A DNA stretch of 64,000 nt from Platanthera guangdongensis (lineage: Eukaryota > Streptophyta > Magnoliopsida > Asparagales > Orchidaceae), in assembly GCA_039583875.1 (NCBI GenBank), contig CM077166.1, forward strand, positions 86,736,564 through 86,800,563. The letters run 5' to 3'. A program made the translations under genes and the position numbers. The stretch's first letter is position 1, and each line of letters opens with the position of its first letter. The notes beneath the pieces are model-generated. The model had not been told where the DNA came from. It saw nothing but the letters and a program-made list of their open reading frames with translations, and searched no databases. This document shows positions 20,886-31,488 of the stretch, one piece after another.

Positions 20886-22420
20886 CCCTTTGCGAAGAGC
20901 AATGGGAAGATCCAGGTCGACGGGAGCGTCAGCGATCGAAGCGTCCGTGGCGGAGAAGGTTGGCCCGGGACTAGAGAGAGACGGCGAGGAGAGGAGGGTG
21001 GAGGGGTGGGTTGGGAGACGGACTGGGAAGGAGTCGGTGGAGGAGGAGACGGAGGTGGGAAAACGTCGAGAGGCATGGAAGGAACGGAGATATCAGAAGG
21101 AAGAGAAGATGTAGGAGAGAAATAGGAAGCATTCTCGAAAAAAGTCACATCTGCGGAGACAAACTGCTTGCGGAGAAGGGGGTCAAAGCAGCAATAGCAT
21201 TTTTGAGTGGTAGAGTACCCCAAAAAGACACACTTGGTGGAACGTGGGGAAATCTTGTCGCGGGTAGCGGAGGGAGCGTGAACAAAGGCCGTACAGCCAA
21301 AGACACAGAGAGGGAGAGGAAAAGGTTCCTTGTGGGGGTAGAGAATGGAGAAGGGGGTCTGGCCGTGGAGAACCGTGGAGGGAAGGCGATTGATGAGATA
21401 GCAGGCGAGGAGCACAGTGTAGCCCCAGTAGGAGCGAGAGACGTTCATTTGCGTCATGAGAGTACATGCAACATCAAGCAGGTGATGGTTTTTTCGCTCC
21501 GCCATCCCATTCTGCTGGGAGGTGTAAACACAAGTCGTTTGATGAAGCAGGCCATGTTGGTGAAAGAAAGAGGAGAACTCATGATTCAGATATTCCTTGG
21601 CATTATCAGAACGTAAAACTTTAATAGAAATAGCAAATTGAGTCTGAATCATAAAATAAAATGATTGTCAAACAGAAAAGAGTTCAGAGCGATCTTTTAA
21701 CAGATACACCCAGGTACAGCGTGAAAAAACATCTATAAAAGTGACAAAATAGGAACTGCCCCGACCAACAGTGAGGGTAGGAGCAGGACCCCATACATCA
21801 GAATGAATAAGATCAAACGAGCGAGAGGAGCCACGGCCTTGCTTCGGTGGGAAGGAGGAGCGATGATGTTTGCCAAGCTGACACGCATCACATTTGAGCG
21901 GAGAACTGGTTGGAGGTAAGTGGGGCAGAAGCTGGCGAAGAATCCGAGGAGGAGGATGTCCAAGGCGAAGATGCCATTGAAGGAGATCTGTGGAGGAGGA
22001 GTAGGCGGACAGAGCGGAAACATCGTCGAGGAAGTAGAGGCCGCCGCTCTCAGTCCCAGTAGCAATCGTCCGCTGGGTCCTCGGGTCCTAAAAAGAACAA
22101 GTAGTCGGAGTGAATAAGATGGAGCACTGAAGTTGCCGTCATAAAGTAGTAACTGATAACAAATTGCACGGGAACTTCGGGACATAGAGGGTGTCCTCCA
22201 AGCAAAGCGATGGGGTGAGTTGAACCATGCCCGTCCCATGAACAGGGGACGGTGAACCATCCGCCACACGAACCGGGGGTAAGCGGTCATGTGTCTCAAG
22301 ACGGGAGAAGCAATGAGGGTTGCCCGTCATATGATTTGTAGCACCGGAGTCAATCAGCCATTTACCTTGGGTAACGATGTGGGCACTACCTGACGTCGTG
22401 GCCATAGAGGCAGACGGCCG
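20886..22420 (-). pseudogene. pol of copia B, protease and integrase
   Basis: Protease motif LIDSGATNHMTG at about 22300-22345, followed by LYVPKFPCNLLSV. The GAG-pre-integrase part (about 21730-22140) is frameshifted. The integrase part (about 20950-21652) has SDNAKEY (second Asp) and the C-terminal catalytic Glu in QQNGMAERKNHHLLD, then VFGCTAFVH and KCVFLGYS. A proline-rich linker ([16 protein letters not shown]) precedes RT. Confidence 0.85.
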
Positions 22421-23265
22421 AGAAGAGGTGGAGGCCGAAGAAGGAGCATCACCGGAAGGGCGAAGATGAGGATGTTTTTGCCAGCAGCGGTCAACAGAAT
22501 GGCCGGTACAACCACAGTGAGAGCAGAGGAACCGGGATGAACCCCGTCCGCCGGAGTGGCCGCGGCTACTAGGTCCCCCCCTCTGAGCTTGGTGAGCAAA
22601 GGAGTCCTGGGAAGGGGGGAGGCCAACAGAGGCCGCTGGAGCCGCGAAGTAACAGCAGCAATGCGAGCCGTAGTGGCATCCAAAGTAGGAGATTCCGCCT
22701 CACCCAAGATCTGCTGGCGGATCATATCATAAGAATCGGGAAGACGAAGAAGATAACAAACAACCAGGAGTTCCTGGAAGTGTTTGTGCTGTTCGGCCAA
22801 GTCCGCGGAGAAGGGGCGATTCTGGAGGATTTCAGCACCAAGAGCCTGAACCTACTGATAAGCCGCAGCAGGAGACATGGAAGGGCGGGCGAAGAGGTCC
22901 GCATAGAGAGTATAAATGCGGGACGTCTGGCCCCCCTTTGAATAGAGAGCAGCGAGGTAAAGCCAGGCAGCCTTGACCGTCTCATCATGGCGAATGACGG
23001 GAAGGCACTCATTAGAAAGGCTGTTGGCCAGCCAGGTGTGGACAAGAGCATCACTTACATCCCAGTCATCAAACTCAGGAGAGGTACGAGGAGGAGGGTC
23101 ATCGGTGAGGTGATGACGCTTGCGTTGAGAGCGAAGGAGAAAAGTGAAAGAAACTCTGCAATCGGGATAGTTGGAGCCAACAAGCTTAGAAAGGGTGCCA
23201 AGGTTGCCCGAAGGAGGAGTTGGAGAAGGAGCGGCAGGAGTAGTGGTGAGACTGGAAGTAGTCAT
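22421..23265 (-). pseudogene. gag of copia B
   Basis: ATG at 23265 (MTTSSLTTTPAAPSPTPPSG), a copia gag domain (SKLVGSNYPDCRVSFTFLL ... WLYLAALYS ... LLRLPDSYDMIRQQIL), an in-frame TAG at 22852-22854, and a frameshift near the C-run at about 22574. The shifted frame carries the CCHC knuckle C-x2-C-x4-H-x4-C (CSHCGCTGHSVDRC, about 22480-22525). Normally one Gag-Pol reading frame. Confidence 0.85.
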
Positions 23266-23750
23266 AGAACACAGTAAGAAACCGCAGCGGATAGAAATTA
23301 AGAAGCCGGGCGAACACAAGCGGCTAGAAAGCAGTCAAAGGCACAGCGGGGAAGAGGTCGCACGGACTAAAAAGGCCGAGCGAACAGAAGAGAAGAGGAG
23401 GCAAGAAGCAGCGACTACAACAAGTCGCACGCCGGGCGAACATAAACAGGCCGCAACGACTAGGAAGTCGGAGAGGCAAGGAAGAACCAGGAGCGCGGCG
23501 ACAACGAAACAGGTCGCAGCGACGAATAGTAGTAAGAGAAGAGAACCAAGGAGAAGCAAGCCGCGCGAACAGGGCAGCGGATAGAAACAAGCCGCGCGAA
23601 CAGGGCAGCGGACAGAAACAAGCCGCGCGAACAGGGCAGCGGACAAAAGAGAAGGCAAGCCGCAAGACAGGTCGCGGAAAGTGGAAAACAAGCCGCGAGA
23701 AGCAGAGAGCGCGCACAATCAGGAGGAAATGACCGTGTGCTCTGATACCG
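23266..23750 (-). other. Leader and primer binding site of copia B
   Basis: About 480 bp of GC-rich, AAGCCGC-rich leader between gag and the 5' LTR. It holds a 31-bp tandem repeat, three copies at 23557-23649. The minus strand next to the LTR reads GGTATCAGAGCAC (23737-23749), an 11-base match to the initiator-Met tRNA complement. Open frames across this stretch on both strands reflect low complexity. Confidence 0.75.
23557..23649 (-). repeat. 31-bp tandem repeat in leader of copia B
   Basis: Three units of AAGCCGCGCGAACAGGGCAG followed by CGGAYAGAAAC, nearly identical, in the 5' leader where packaging signals would be expected. Confidence 0.85.
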
Positions 23751-24122
23751 TGTAGAAAGTAGCGAATAAGAAAGAACAAACAGATAGACTTTTGAATAAT
23801 TGAAATTTTATTATCCAAAAAAGATATCATTTACAAAGGTATGACCTCCCTTATATAGAATGGAGGAGATATGAGAGAGAGTAAACAAACAATGTGGGAC
23901 TAAACATTTACAGTACTGAGCGCCTAGAAATAAAGGAGACCGCACAAGCCGCGCGGTTAGACAGATGGGTTAACTACTCGGTAACTCCAGCAGGATAGAA
24001 CAGGCCGCAATGGGAGACCGATAGACCGCCTGGTCTCCAGGCTCCAGAGAGAGACCGCCAGACTGCTCGGTCAACAAACCGCTAGACAAGACCGCAAGGC
24101 CGCCCGGTCTAATACTTCAACA
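23751..24122 (-). repeat. 5' LTR of copia B
   Basis: 372 bp, mate of 7063-7434, with about 13 differences. Confidence 0.9.
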
Positions 24123-25495
24123 ATCAAGGAGTAATTGTAAGGAACAAGGCAAGGCTAGTTGCTCAAGGATACTCACAAGAAGAAGGCATAGACTATGACC
24201 AGACTTTTGCACCAGTTATAAGATTGGAAGCCATCAGAATCTTCTTAGCTTATGCAGCACACAAAGGTTTCAAGGTATATCAGATGGATGTAAAGAGTGC
24301 ATTTCTAAATGGAGACATCAAGAAAGAAGTCTATGTCAGACAACCTCCATGTTTTATCTCTCCAACTCACCCTGATTATGTTTTTAAATTGAACAAAGCA
24401 TTATACGGTCTCAAGCAAGCTCCTAGAGCATGATATGAAACCCTATCATGTTTCCTTCTGGAAAATGAATTTATAAGGGGTAGAGTAGACCAAACTCTTT
24501 TCATTAGAACCCATAAGTCTCATACCCTACTAGTACAAATTTATGTAGACGATATTATCTTTGGTTCTACTGATTCAAATTTGTGCAGAAGGTTCTCCAA
24601 CCTAATGCATTCTAAATTTGAAATGAGTAGCATGGGTGAGCTATCCTTCTTCCTAGGATTGCAAGTCAAACAACATGCTGAAGGCATCTTTATTTCTCAA
24701 ACCAAGTATGCAAATGAATTGGTCAAGAAATTTGGTATGTCTGAAGCATCTTGTATGAAAATACCTATGCCTACTAATGCTGTATTGGATGCTGATGAAC
24801 ATGGGAAACCTGTTGATTAGACAACATATAGAGCAATGATTGGCTCCTTACTGTACCTTACAGCTAGTAGACCAGACATAATGTTTGCTACATGAATATG
24901 TGCTAGATTCCAAGTAAGCCCTAGAGAGTCACACCTAACATTAGTAAAAAGGATTCTCAGGTATGTTAATAGTTGTCCAAATCTAGGTCTCTGGTATCCA
25001 AAAGATTCAGCATTTGAATTAAATGGATTTTCTGATGTTGATTATGATGGATGCAGAATTGACAGGAAAAGCACCAGTGGAACTTGTCAGTTCCTTGGTG
25101 ACAGACTTGTCTCTTAGTTTTGTAAGAAACAAACTTCTGTGTCAACTTCAACTGCTGAAGCTGAATATATGGCTGCAGGCAGTTGTTGTTCACAAATATT
25201 GTGGATTCAAAACCAACTCCTAGACTATGGCTACAACTTAGAGAAGTCTAAAATATTTTGTGATAACACCAGTGCTATTTCTATAGCCCAAAATCCAGTC
25301 CTCCATAGTAGGACAAAACACATAGAAATTAGGCATCACTTTTTAAGGGATAATGTTGAGAAGAATAAAATTGAACTTCAATATATCCCAACTGATTTGC
25401 AAAGGGGAGATATTTTCACCAAACCCTTGGATGAAAAGAAACACACCTTCTTCCTAAATCAGTTAGGAATGTTAGATGGCGGAAGTCTAAAATAA
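24123..25495 (+). pseudogene. pol of Sirevirus A, second part (RT, RNase H)
   Basis: Begins with TSD ATCAA and continues the [39 protein letters not shown] (Asp), [19 protein letters not shown] (catalytic DD, about 24540), then [31 protein letters not shown] and IFCDNTSAISIAQNP of RNase H. It ends at TAA 25493-25495. Stops at 24431 (Trp in C), 24818 (Gln in C), 24893 and 25115 (Trp in C) are single-base changes relative to C. Confidence 0.9.
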
Positions 25496-25995
25496 GTTCC
25501 AAGATTTTAAAACCTTAAAATTGACCAAGACTAGGCAAACATCTTGATTTTTTTTAAGTGTCTAGAGTGTATTTCTGGTCTCTGAACTACGCTCGACGAT
25601 TTTCCCCCAGATCGTCGAACGGAGATCGACGATTTTTGAAATCGTCGACTAGAGTTCAGCGCTTCTCAGATAGTCTGAACTATCTGTTCCGGTCAACGAT
25701 CGTCGAACGGCGCTCGACGATTTTGTTCTCTGAACTATCGTCGAACGGAGCTTGACGCTTTCCAATATCGTCGAATGGAGATCGACGATATTGAAGACCT
25801 TTCAGATTCCATTAGAAGCCCCGATCGTCGAACTGAGTTCAACGATCATTCCTTTTCTGCGTCGAACCCTAATATAATATTCATTTTTCGGCCGTCGTTC
25901 TCCTTTTGCGCTTTCAATCTCTCTGCAAAAATTTCTCTTTCCCTCCAAACATCTCTACACTTGGTCGTTTTATTTGTTGGTTTTTGCAGGTAACA
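25496..25995 (+). other. pol-ORF3 spacer of Sirevirus A with 3' splice-site match
   Basis: Non-coding. 25590-25850 is filled with TCGTCGAAC/TCGACGAT half-palindromes like those in gag and the LTR. A pyrimidine-rich stretch ends in TTGGTTTTTGCAG (AG at 25988-25989), only 6 nt before the original ORF3 ATG (now at 41883 because E inserted between). C and E have the same arrangement. Confidence 0.65.
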
Positions 25996-26000
25996 ATCGT
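25996..26000 (+). repeat. Imperfect target duplication left of array E
   Basis: ATCGT here and ATGGT at 41883-41887 differ at one base; four of five positions match. Confidence 0.7.
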
Positions 26001-27626
26001 TGAAAGTCCACCTAGTGTCAACTATGTTCACCTATGGGGGGGGGGGGAATAGGTGACATGCAGCGCTTTTGCGGAATTTAAATTGTACCTGCACACGAAA
26101 ATAAAACAACACAGCACAACAGAGTACACAAGCTATTTATAGTGGTTCCCCGACTTGGGTACATCCACTTTCCCCCTTCGACCTATCTCCCAACCATGGA
26201 CGACCCGGTCTCTTCTCCAACGGGATTGAAATCCAATCCCTGCACTATCGGAAGGAACCCTTCCACACGTAGGAGTCAACACTCCCACAAACCGGGTTGC
26301 ACCCAACCCTTACAACACGGAACCAACGTTCCTTTACAACAAAAGTAAAATAGAATGTACAAGAAATACAAACTACGTGAGGAGACTACGGTGTCCCTCT
26401 TCGTTGACGACGTGATCTTGACGTCTTCAAAGAGTCCACAACCTTGGTCTCTCTTGGAGAGGATCTCCCCGAAATCGGCGGCGGCAAGATGAGCGGTGGC
26501 TAGGTTCACGGGATCGGCGGCAACAACGATGTGAGGCTGCACTTCTTTGTTGATCCAAACTTCGTAGCGAAGCAAGCTAGGTCTACCAACGATCACACTA
26601 GGATCAATCGTCTCGATCGATTCGGATGGGGAAGATTTTCCCGATCTACAAATCGAGAGACAAGAGATCTCCGGATAGACACGTGAGACGCTAAGCATAG
26701 CTAGGCTTCTGTCGCAGAAGAATCTGGGCGAAACCACGATCAACCGGCGAACACCTTGTCGCGAGCGGCAGCGGCGGCGGCTGAGCGGAAGCAGCGATTT
26801 TAGGGTTCGTCCGTGCTCGCGTATTTCTAATCTTCTTCGCTATATTTACTGTTCAAAAATACCCGAGTATTTATACACTGTAGACACTTATAATATGACC
26901 GTTGTGGGTCCCACACGTAGACACGCGAATTCCGGTTCAAAATAGTCCAGCGGCAGAATCCGGTCCAGCAGCATCCAGAGAAAACGCAAAGTAAAATACG
27001 TCAAGAATCATTGGTGATTCTCGACGAATCGGCGAGAATCAGTTAATGATTCTCGACGATTCGTCGACGATTCACTTGTTGATTCTCAACGAATATAACT
27101 TGGTTTTCATGATCTGCTCCACGATGGGTTCGGCGAGAATCATTTGTGATTCTCGCCGAATCTTACTTGGCACCATTTTGAGGTAGCCAGAGGGAGTCGG
27201 CGAGAATCACTAATGATTCTCGACGATTCGGCGAGAATCACTAGTGATTCTCGCCGAATCGGCGAGAATCACTTGGTGATTCTCGTCGAATTTTACTTAG
27301 ACGAATTTTCGTCTTTCCACCCAAGAGCTGCCCCTTGACCCATCCTTGCTCCTTGTCTTCTCTTGCATAACCACGGACCTGTACTTGAAAGTAAGTGCAC
27401 TCCAATAGAGAGAGTACACGTAGGCCAACACACTGATCTGCTCAACGAGGGATTACGTCGTGCAGACCCGTGTATATTGACCTACTGTACCCTGACATTG
27501 GTGTGCACTTAGCGTGGAAGAACTGCAAGCACAACTTAAGAAGTTTCATCAAATACATTGTGAATTCATCTTAGCTTGACAGGTGGCTTCCTCAAATCTA
27601 GGTGATTGTGGATACAATACCCAATA
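26001..27626 (-). repeat. E LTR 1 (3'-most in element orientation)
   Basis: 1626 bp, starts TGAAAGTCC; the other end is CCAATA where the sister LTRs have CCAACA. It contains a run of 13 G (about 26036-26048), a TATA box on minus (TATAAATA, 26868-26875) and hairpin palindromes at 26998-27300 upstream of it. Confidence 0.88.
26998..27300 (-). repeat. GATTCTCG/CGAGAATC palindromes in E LTR 1
   Basis: Eight or more arms of (C)GGCGAGAATC and GATTCTCGMCGAATC facing each other across 4-7 nt. The centre includes a perfect 36-bp palindrome at 27225-27260 (centre ACTAGT). The cluster is upstream of the TATA box in element orientation. Confidence 0.9.
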
Positions 27627-27880
27627 ATCTCCCCCTATTTGACGAAGCCAAAACCCTACTAGCTAAGATGAATAACACCAATCAAATAATAAAAACAGCA
27701 TTCAGAAGTTAGACATGCAGCACAAGAGAATATAAGCAACCAGATCAGGACTTGAGTCATTCACAAATTCAAATATATATACCAATATATATATATACAC
27801 ATATAATCTCAGAATTGTTCATATAATAGCAATAAGCATTTAATGTTCTTAAGAGAAAATGACAAGCTATAGATTGTTGA
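27627..27880 (-). other. 3' UTR and polypurine tract, E copy 1
   Basis: Minus strand CAAATAGGGGGAGAT (27627-27641) next to LTR 1 is the purine primer. The rest is AT-rich with a (TA)n-like stretch at 27774-27800. Nothing coding. The same layout is at 34785-35038 in copy 2. Confidence 0.75.
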
Positions 27881-30207
27881 CTATTTTTCCTTAGCTAAGC
27901 CATCCTTGAGTTTTTGCGTCAAGTACTTCTTCCTTTGCCTCTCCATGTACTCTTTAGGCTTCGGATAATATCTGGGAGGAGGAACTTTATCTGCTGCCGT
28001 GTTGTTCCTGAAGAAGATGTTCCTTTTGGCTTCATACGTCTTATGCATCTCCCATTCATACTGGTTGTATACCTCCTTTCGATTGATTTCCCCCTGTTCC
28101 TGTAGCCAGAAGGTGTCCAAGATGATATTATTTGAAACTGGACTCCACTTTTCATTTCTTACTTCCCCCTCACTCAGTCGAGTTCTCTTTTCAGCCTGTA
28201 TCTCCTTGGAGGTCCCTTCTTGAGCTTTTCTCTTCCCCCTGGCTTTTGCTAGGGCCTCTTGGTCAAACATGCTCATCAGTTTTGCTTTAGAAATTGCCCT
28301 AGCATCATCTCCACTCATGGGAGCCTCTGCCGCACTTACTCCCTCAGCAGCACTTACTCCCGCAGCAGCCGTAGAAGTCTTAGGATCATGAATACCTGCA
28401 GGATTGTCAGGCAAAATGACGCCTAACGCGCCTAACGCCTGTTGGAGCATCCACAAGCAGCTCTCATAGATATATTTGTTTGACTGTTCGAAGTTTGTGA
28501 TCATGATTTCTTGAAGCTCAGCCATCTTAGCGATGTATTACTTCTCCCCCTTTTTGGCTTCGACTGCTATGGAGTTTGCATAAGAATGCAGTGACTCATC
28601 AATATGCTTTGAAGTCCTGGAGAATTCTTTGACTAAGGCTTGCTGATTGGCATTGAGAGTTACCATATTACCGTTAAACTTTTGAATGTTGTTTGCTACA
28701 ACATGAGCATTCTGATTTACCACGACAAGAGTGTCGGTGTTCTTTTTCAACCCGTCCATCAGAAGAGTGACCGCTTGGCCGGCCGCGGTATACTTTTCTT
28801 CAAATTTCTTTTCCATCATGTCAAGTTTATGATTGATCTCCACCATATTCTTGAGCATGAGATTTTCAGATTTCTTAATCCTTTTCAGCATTTTATTTTG
28901 AGCTTTTTCAAAAGAGGTCTTAATCTCATCCACTATGCCCTGAATGATATTCACGGTGTGAGTGGCTATATCATCTCGTAGGGGAATATTCTGAGGCACT
29001 TCTTGGCCTTGCGCTTCAGCAGAAGCACCTGTAGAGCTAGACACCATCACAGTCTCTAATGGGGGAATGCTGGCGGCCTCTGGATGCTTCTCTGACTCCC
29101 CCTCCACTCGTGCACCAATGTTTTCAGGAATGATTTCAGGTGCGTGCTTGTCAGATGGAGGTTCTATGAGATCCTGAGTCTCCAAGGCTTCTTGTCCCTC
29201 ATTGCCATCATCCTCTCCTTCATCATCCATGAAATCATCTTCATCAGCATCCTCTTCTAACTCTTGGTCAGCAGTCCCCTGTACATCAGCTTCGGCTCCT
29301 TGATCGTTTCGGTTCAGGGCCTCCTCATGCTCCAGCACAGTTTCACTTTCTTCTTGTATTTCGGCCACAGCATCCCTGGCCACCTGGGAGATGTCAGCTA
29401 CGATATCAGTCTGAGTGGGTAGAGGCTCCCCCTCAATTCCTGCAGTCAAAGTATCAGGAATTTCACTGGGTGTTACTGCTGGAGATACTTCCTGTTGGTC
29501 TTCCATGGCAGCCCGCCCAATTCGCCTCTCCCATCTGTCAAAAACACTTGCGTCCATTTTCTTCAGGTAGTATAGAGGAACACCTGTCCTCATGTCAAAC
29601 TTGTCTCCATTCAGCTGATTGAGATATAGACTTATGATTCGGCCAAAGCTCGGAGAGCTCAAGGTGTCCTTTATCTTCTCGAACAGCAACGCCCCCCGGT
29701 TGAATCTTTTACGACAGACAATAGCCACCAGGATCTTGAACATATCCGCAGAGATATGGTCATGAGATCCTGGCTTGCAGATGAGTACCTTTCCAATTAT
29801 GTCAGACAGAAGCTTCCCTTCTTCATTCATATCCTTGTGCTTGATCGATCGAGTTCCTCGTGGGAGACCACAGAATAAGAGAGTCCTGGTCTTGTCTTCG
29901 TCCTCCAGATAGTCCTCGTGCTCCGAGTTAGAGAGCTGCAGGAAGCGAGTCAGCTTGCTGGCAGACATCTTGACCTTTGCCCCAGCCACCTTGCTTTTGA
30001 TTAGAGAGTCGCCATTTCGGAGTCTTGCGGTAGCGAAGAACTACAGCACCTCTTTGTCCAGGATTTTGCACGGGTGCTCCAGGACGAAAGATAGCCCAGC
30101 CTCTTCCAGCATCAGAATGATGTTTCTGAATTCGTCAGAGGCGTGAGAGAACCCAGTTCGAACAAGCTCGCAACCAGTGACCAACCCAGCAGTTGTCCTT
30201 GGAGCCA
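27881..30207 (-). pseudogene. ORF3 of Sirevirus E, copy 1
   Basis: Same protein as copy 2 (35039-37366) with two nonsense changes: TAG near 30041-30043 (Glu in copy 2) and TAA near 28535-28537 (Glu in copy 2). Domain order is as described for copy 2. The start at 30207 is preceded 7 nt upstream by a 3' splice-site match (CTTCTCTTCCTAG). Confidence 0.88.
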
Positions 30208-31488
30208 TTGCAGATCTAGGAAGAGAAGCCCTGATCTACGCTTAATCAAAAATCAAAAAGAATGCAACACTAGCGATCAAGTCCAAGTAAGGGTGAGGGA
30301 GGGTTACCTAAAGGTGTAGACGGTGGGTTAGTGCGATGAAGACGAGGGACACCCGATGAGTGTACGCGGAGAAATTCCTGGAGGCAAGAATTGAAGCCGG
30401 AAGAGCGTCCAAGAACAAGGTGAGCGTCCTGCGGGAAACTTGCGGTGAGAAGCGATGAGAAGCGATGAAAGGCGAGAAGCAGTGAGCGTCCTGCGGGAAA
30501 CTTTTCGATTAGGAGAGATTCCAGCGGGAATCGGCGGGATACCTACGATGGAGATCGGTTCGGCGAGCTTTCCTGCAGGAGTCGGCGAGTTTCTGGCGGA
30601 GGAGTTGATTCGGCGAGCTTTCCTGCGGGCTTCGGCGAGTTGGCGGGTAAGGGAAGAGTCGGCGGAAGAGATTTTGCGGGATTTCTGCAGAATGTGAAGA
30701 GTCGGCGGGTTTCGGAGAGTTTGATCCTTCGGCGGGATTCGAAATGTATAAAGGGTCGGCGGGATTTCTGCTCATTCGACGAGTATTCTGCGGTATGTTT
30801 CCCGTGGAAATGAAAGGTCGGCGGGATTTCTTTGCGTTAACGACAGGTTATAATAAGGGTTTAACAAGTTATAACGGGATCCCTTTGCTAAGAATCGGAG
30901 GGAATTTGTCTAAGTTGTAATCGAAGGGTTTCTTTGTCTAAGTTGAAATCGAAAGATTTCTTTACTAGGAATCTTCAAGTTAAGAGGCATTGCAGCATTT
31001 TCGAATTCTTCTGATGTCAAGTCAATTTAAAAATTATAAATATATATATCTTAAAGCCAATCTATTTGGTTTTGAACGGGGCTTTTCCAAACACTTCTTG
31101 ATGTCTATCGTGAGTTGGCGAGATTCACAATGACTTATCTTCGTTAACTCTTTATTGATGTATAAAAGGTTTGTATGTATTGAGTTAACCTATCCTTAGA
31201 TGAGCACACATATAAGTATAAGCATAAGTATAAATGTACATATATATAGATATATATGTAAATGTGGATACAATATGACTCAAGTCCTTGAACTGATCAA
31301 AAGTACCTGGGATTATGAGAGTTAACCTTTAGTCTCTCTGACTATAACATACCAGGTGCTCGATGTTAGAATGCTTATATAGATATCACTTCTGTTATTC
31401 CAGATGCATGTTCCAATTCAGTCTTGGAACACCTACTGTCTAGTTCCCCTCATATTTACGGGAACCTAGACTACCCTGCAAGAAAAAA
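30208..31488 (-). other. gag-ORF3 spacer, E copy 1
   Basis: No supportable gene. 30420-30830 is dense in TCGGCGGGATT/TCGGCGAG words (irregular tandem repeat). 30990-31300 is AT-rich with ATATATAT runs. This is where pol should be; the sequence passes from the gag end to ORF3 leader with no trace of pol. Short frames here are low-complexity artefacts. Confidence 0.65.

Larger units (their letters stand above)
7063..24122 (-). mobile_element. Ty1/copia element B, inserted in Sirevirus A
   Basis: Bounded by 372-bp LTRs (7063-7434 and 23751-24122) that begin TGTAGAAAG and end CTTCAACA, with TSD ATCAA on both sides. On the minus strand the order is LTR, PBS, gag, protease, integrase, RT, RNase H, polypurine tract, LTR, which is copia order. 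The two LTRs differ at about 13 of 372 positions by eye (about 3.5%). The element itself was split by a Tekay-type insertion at 8057-19861; without that it is about 5.25 kb. Several frameshifts and a stop make it non-functional. It is not a Sirevirus: LTRs are short, there is no ORF3 and the pol sequence differs. I cannot assign the copia lineage with confidence. Confidence 0.9.

Noticed and set aside
20748..21616. Glu/Arg/Gly-rich + strand frames
   Set aside because: Antisense shadows of the proline/serine-rich integrase-RT linker of copia B.
23171..23830. 137- to 168-codon frames in the B leader and LTR
   Set aside because: Low-complexity Arg/Lys or Leu/Cys strings in a GC-rich leader; they cross the LTR boundary.
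26036..26048. Long G-run as a special signal
   Set aside because: G-runs of 8 to 13 at the same place in three E LTRs are ordinary homopolymer variation in the C-rich end of Sirevirus LTRs.
30455..30775. Small frames in the GGCGGG-rich E spacer
   Set aside because: Repeat-derived; both strands are open and there is no known domain.
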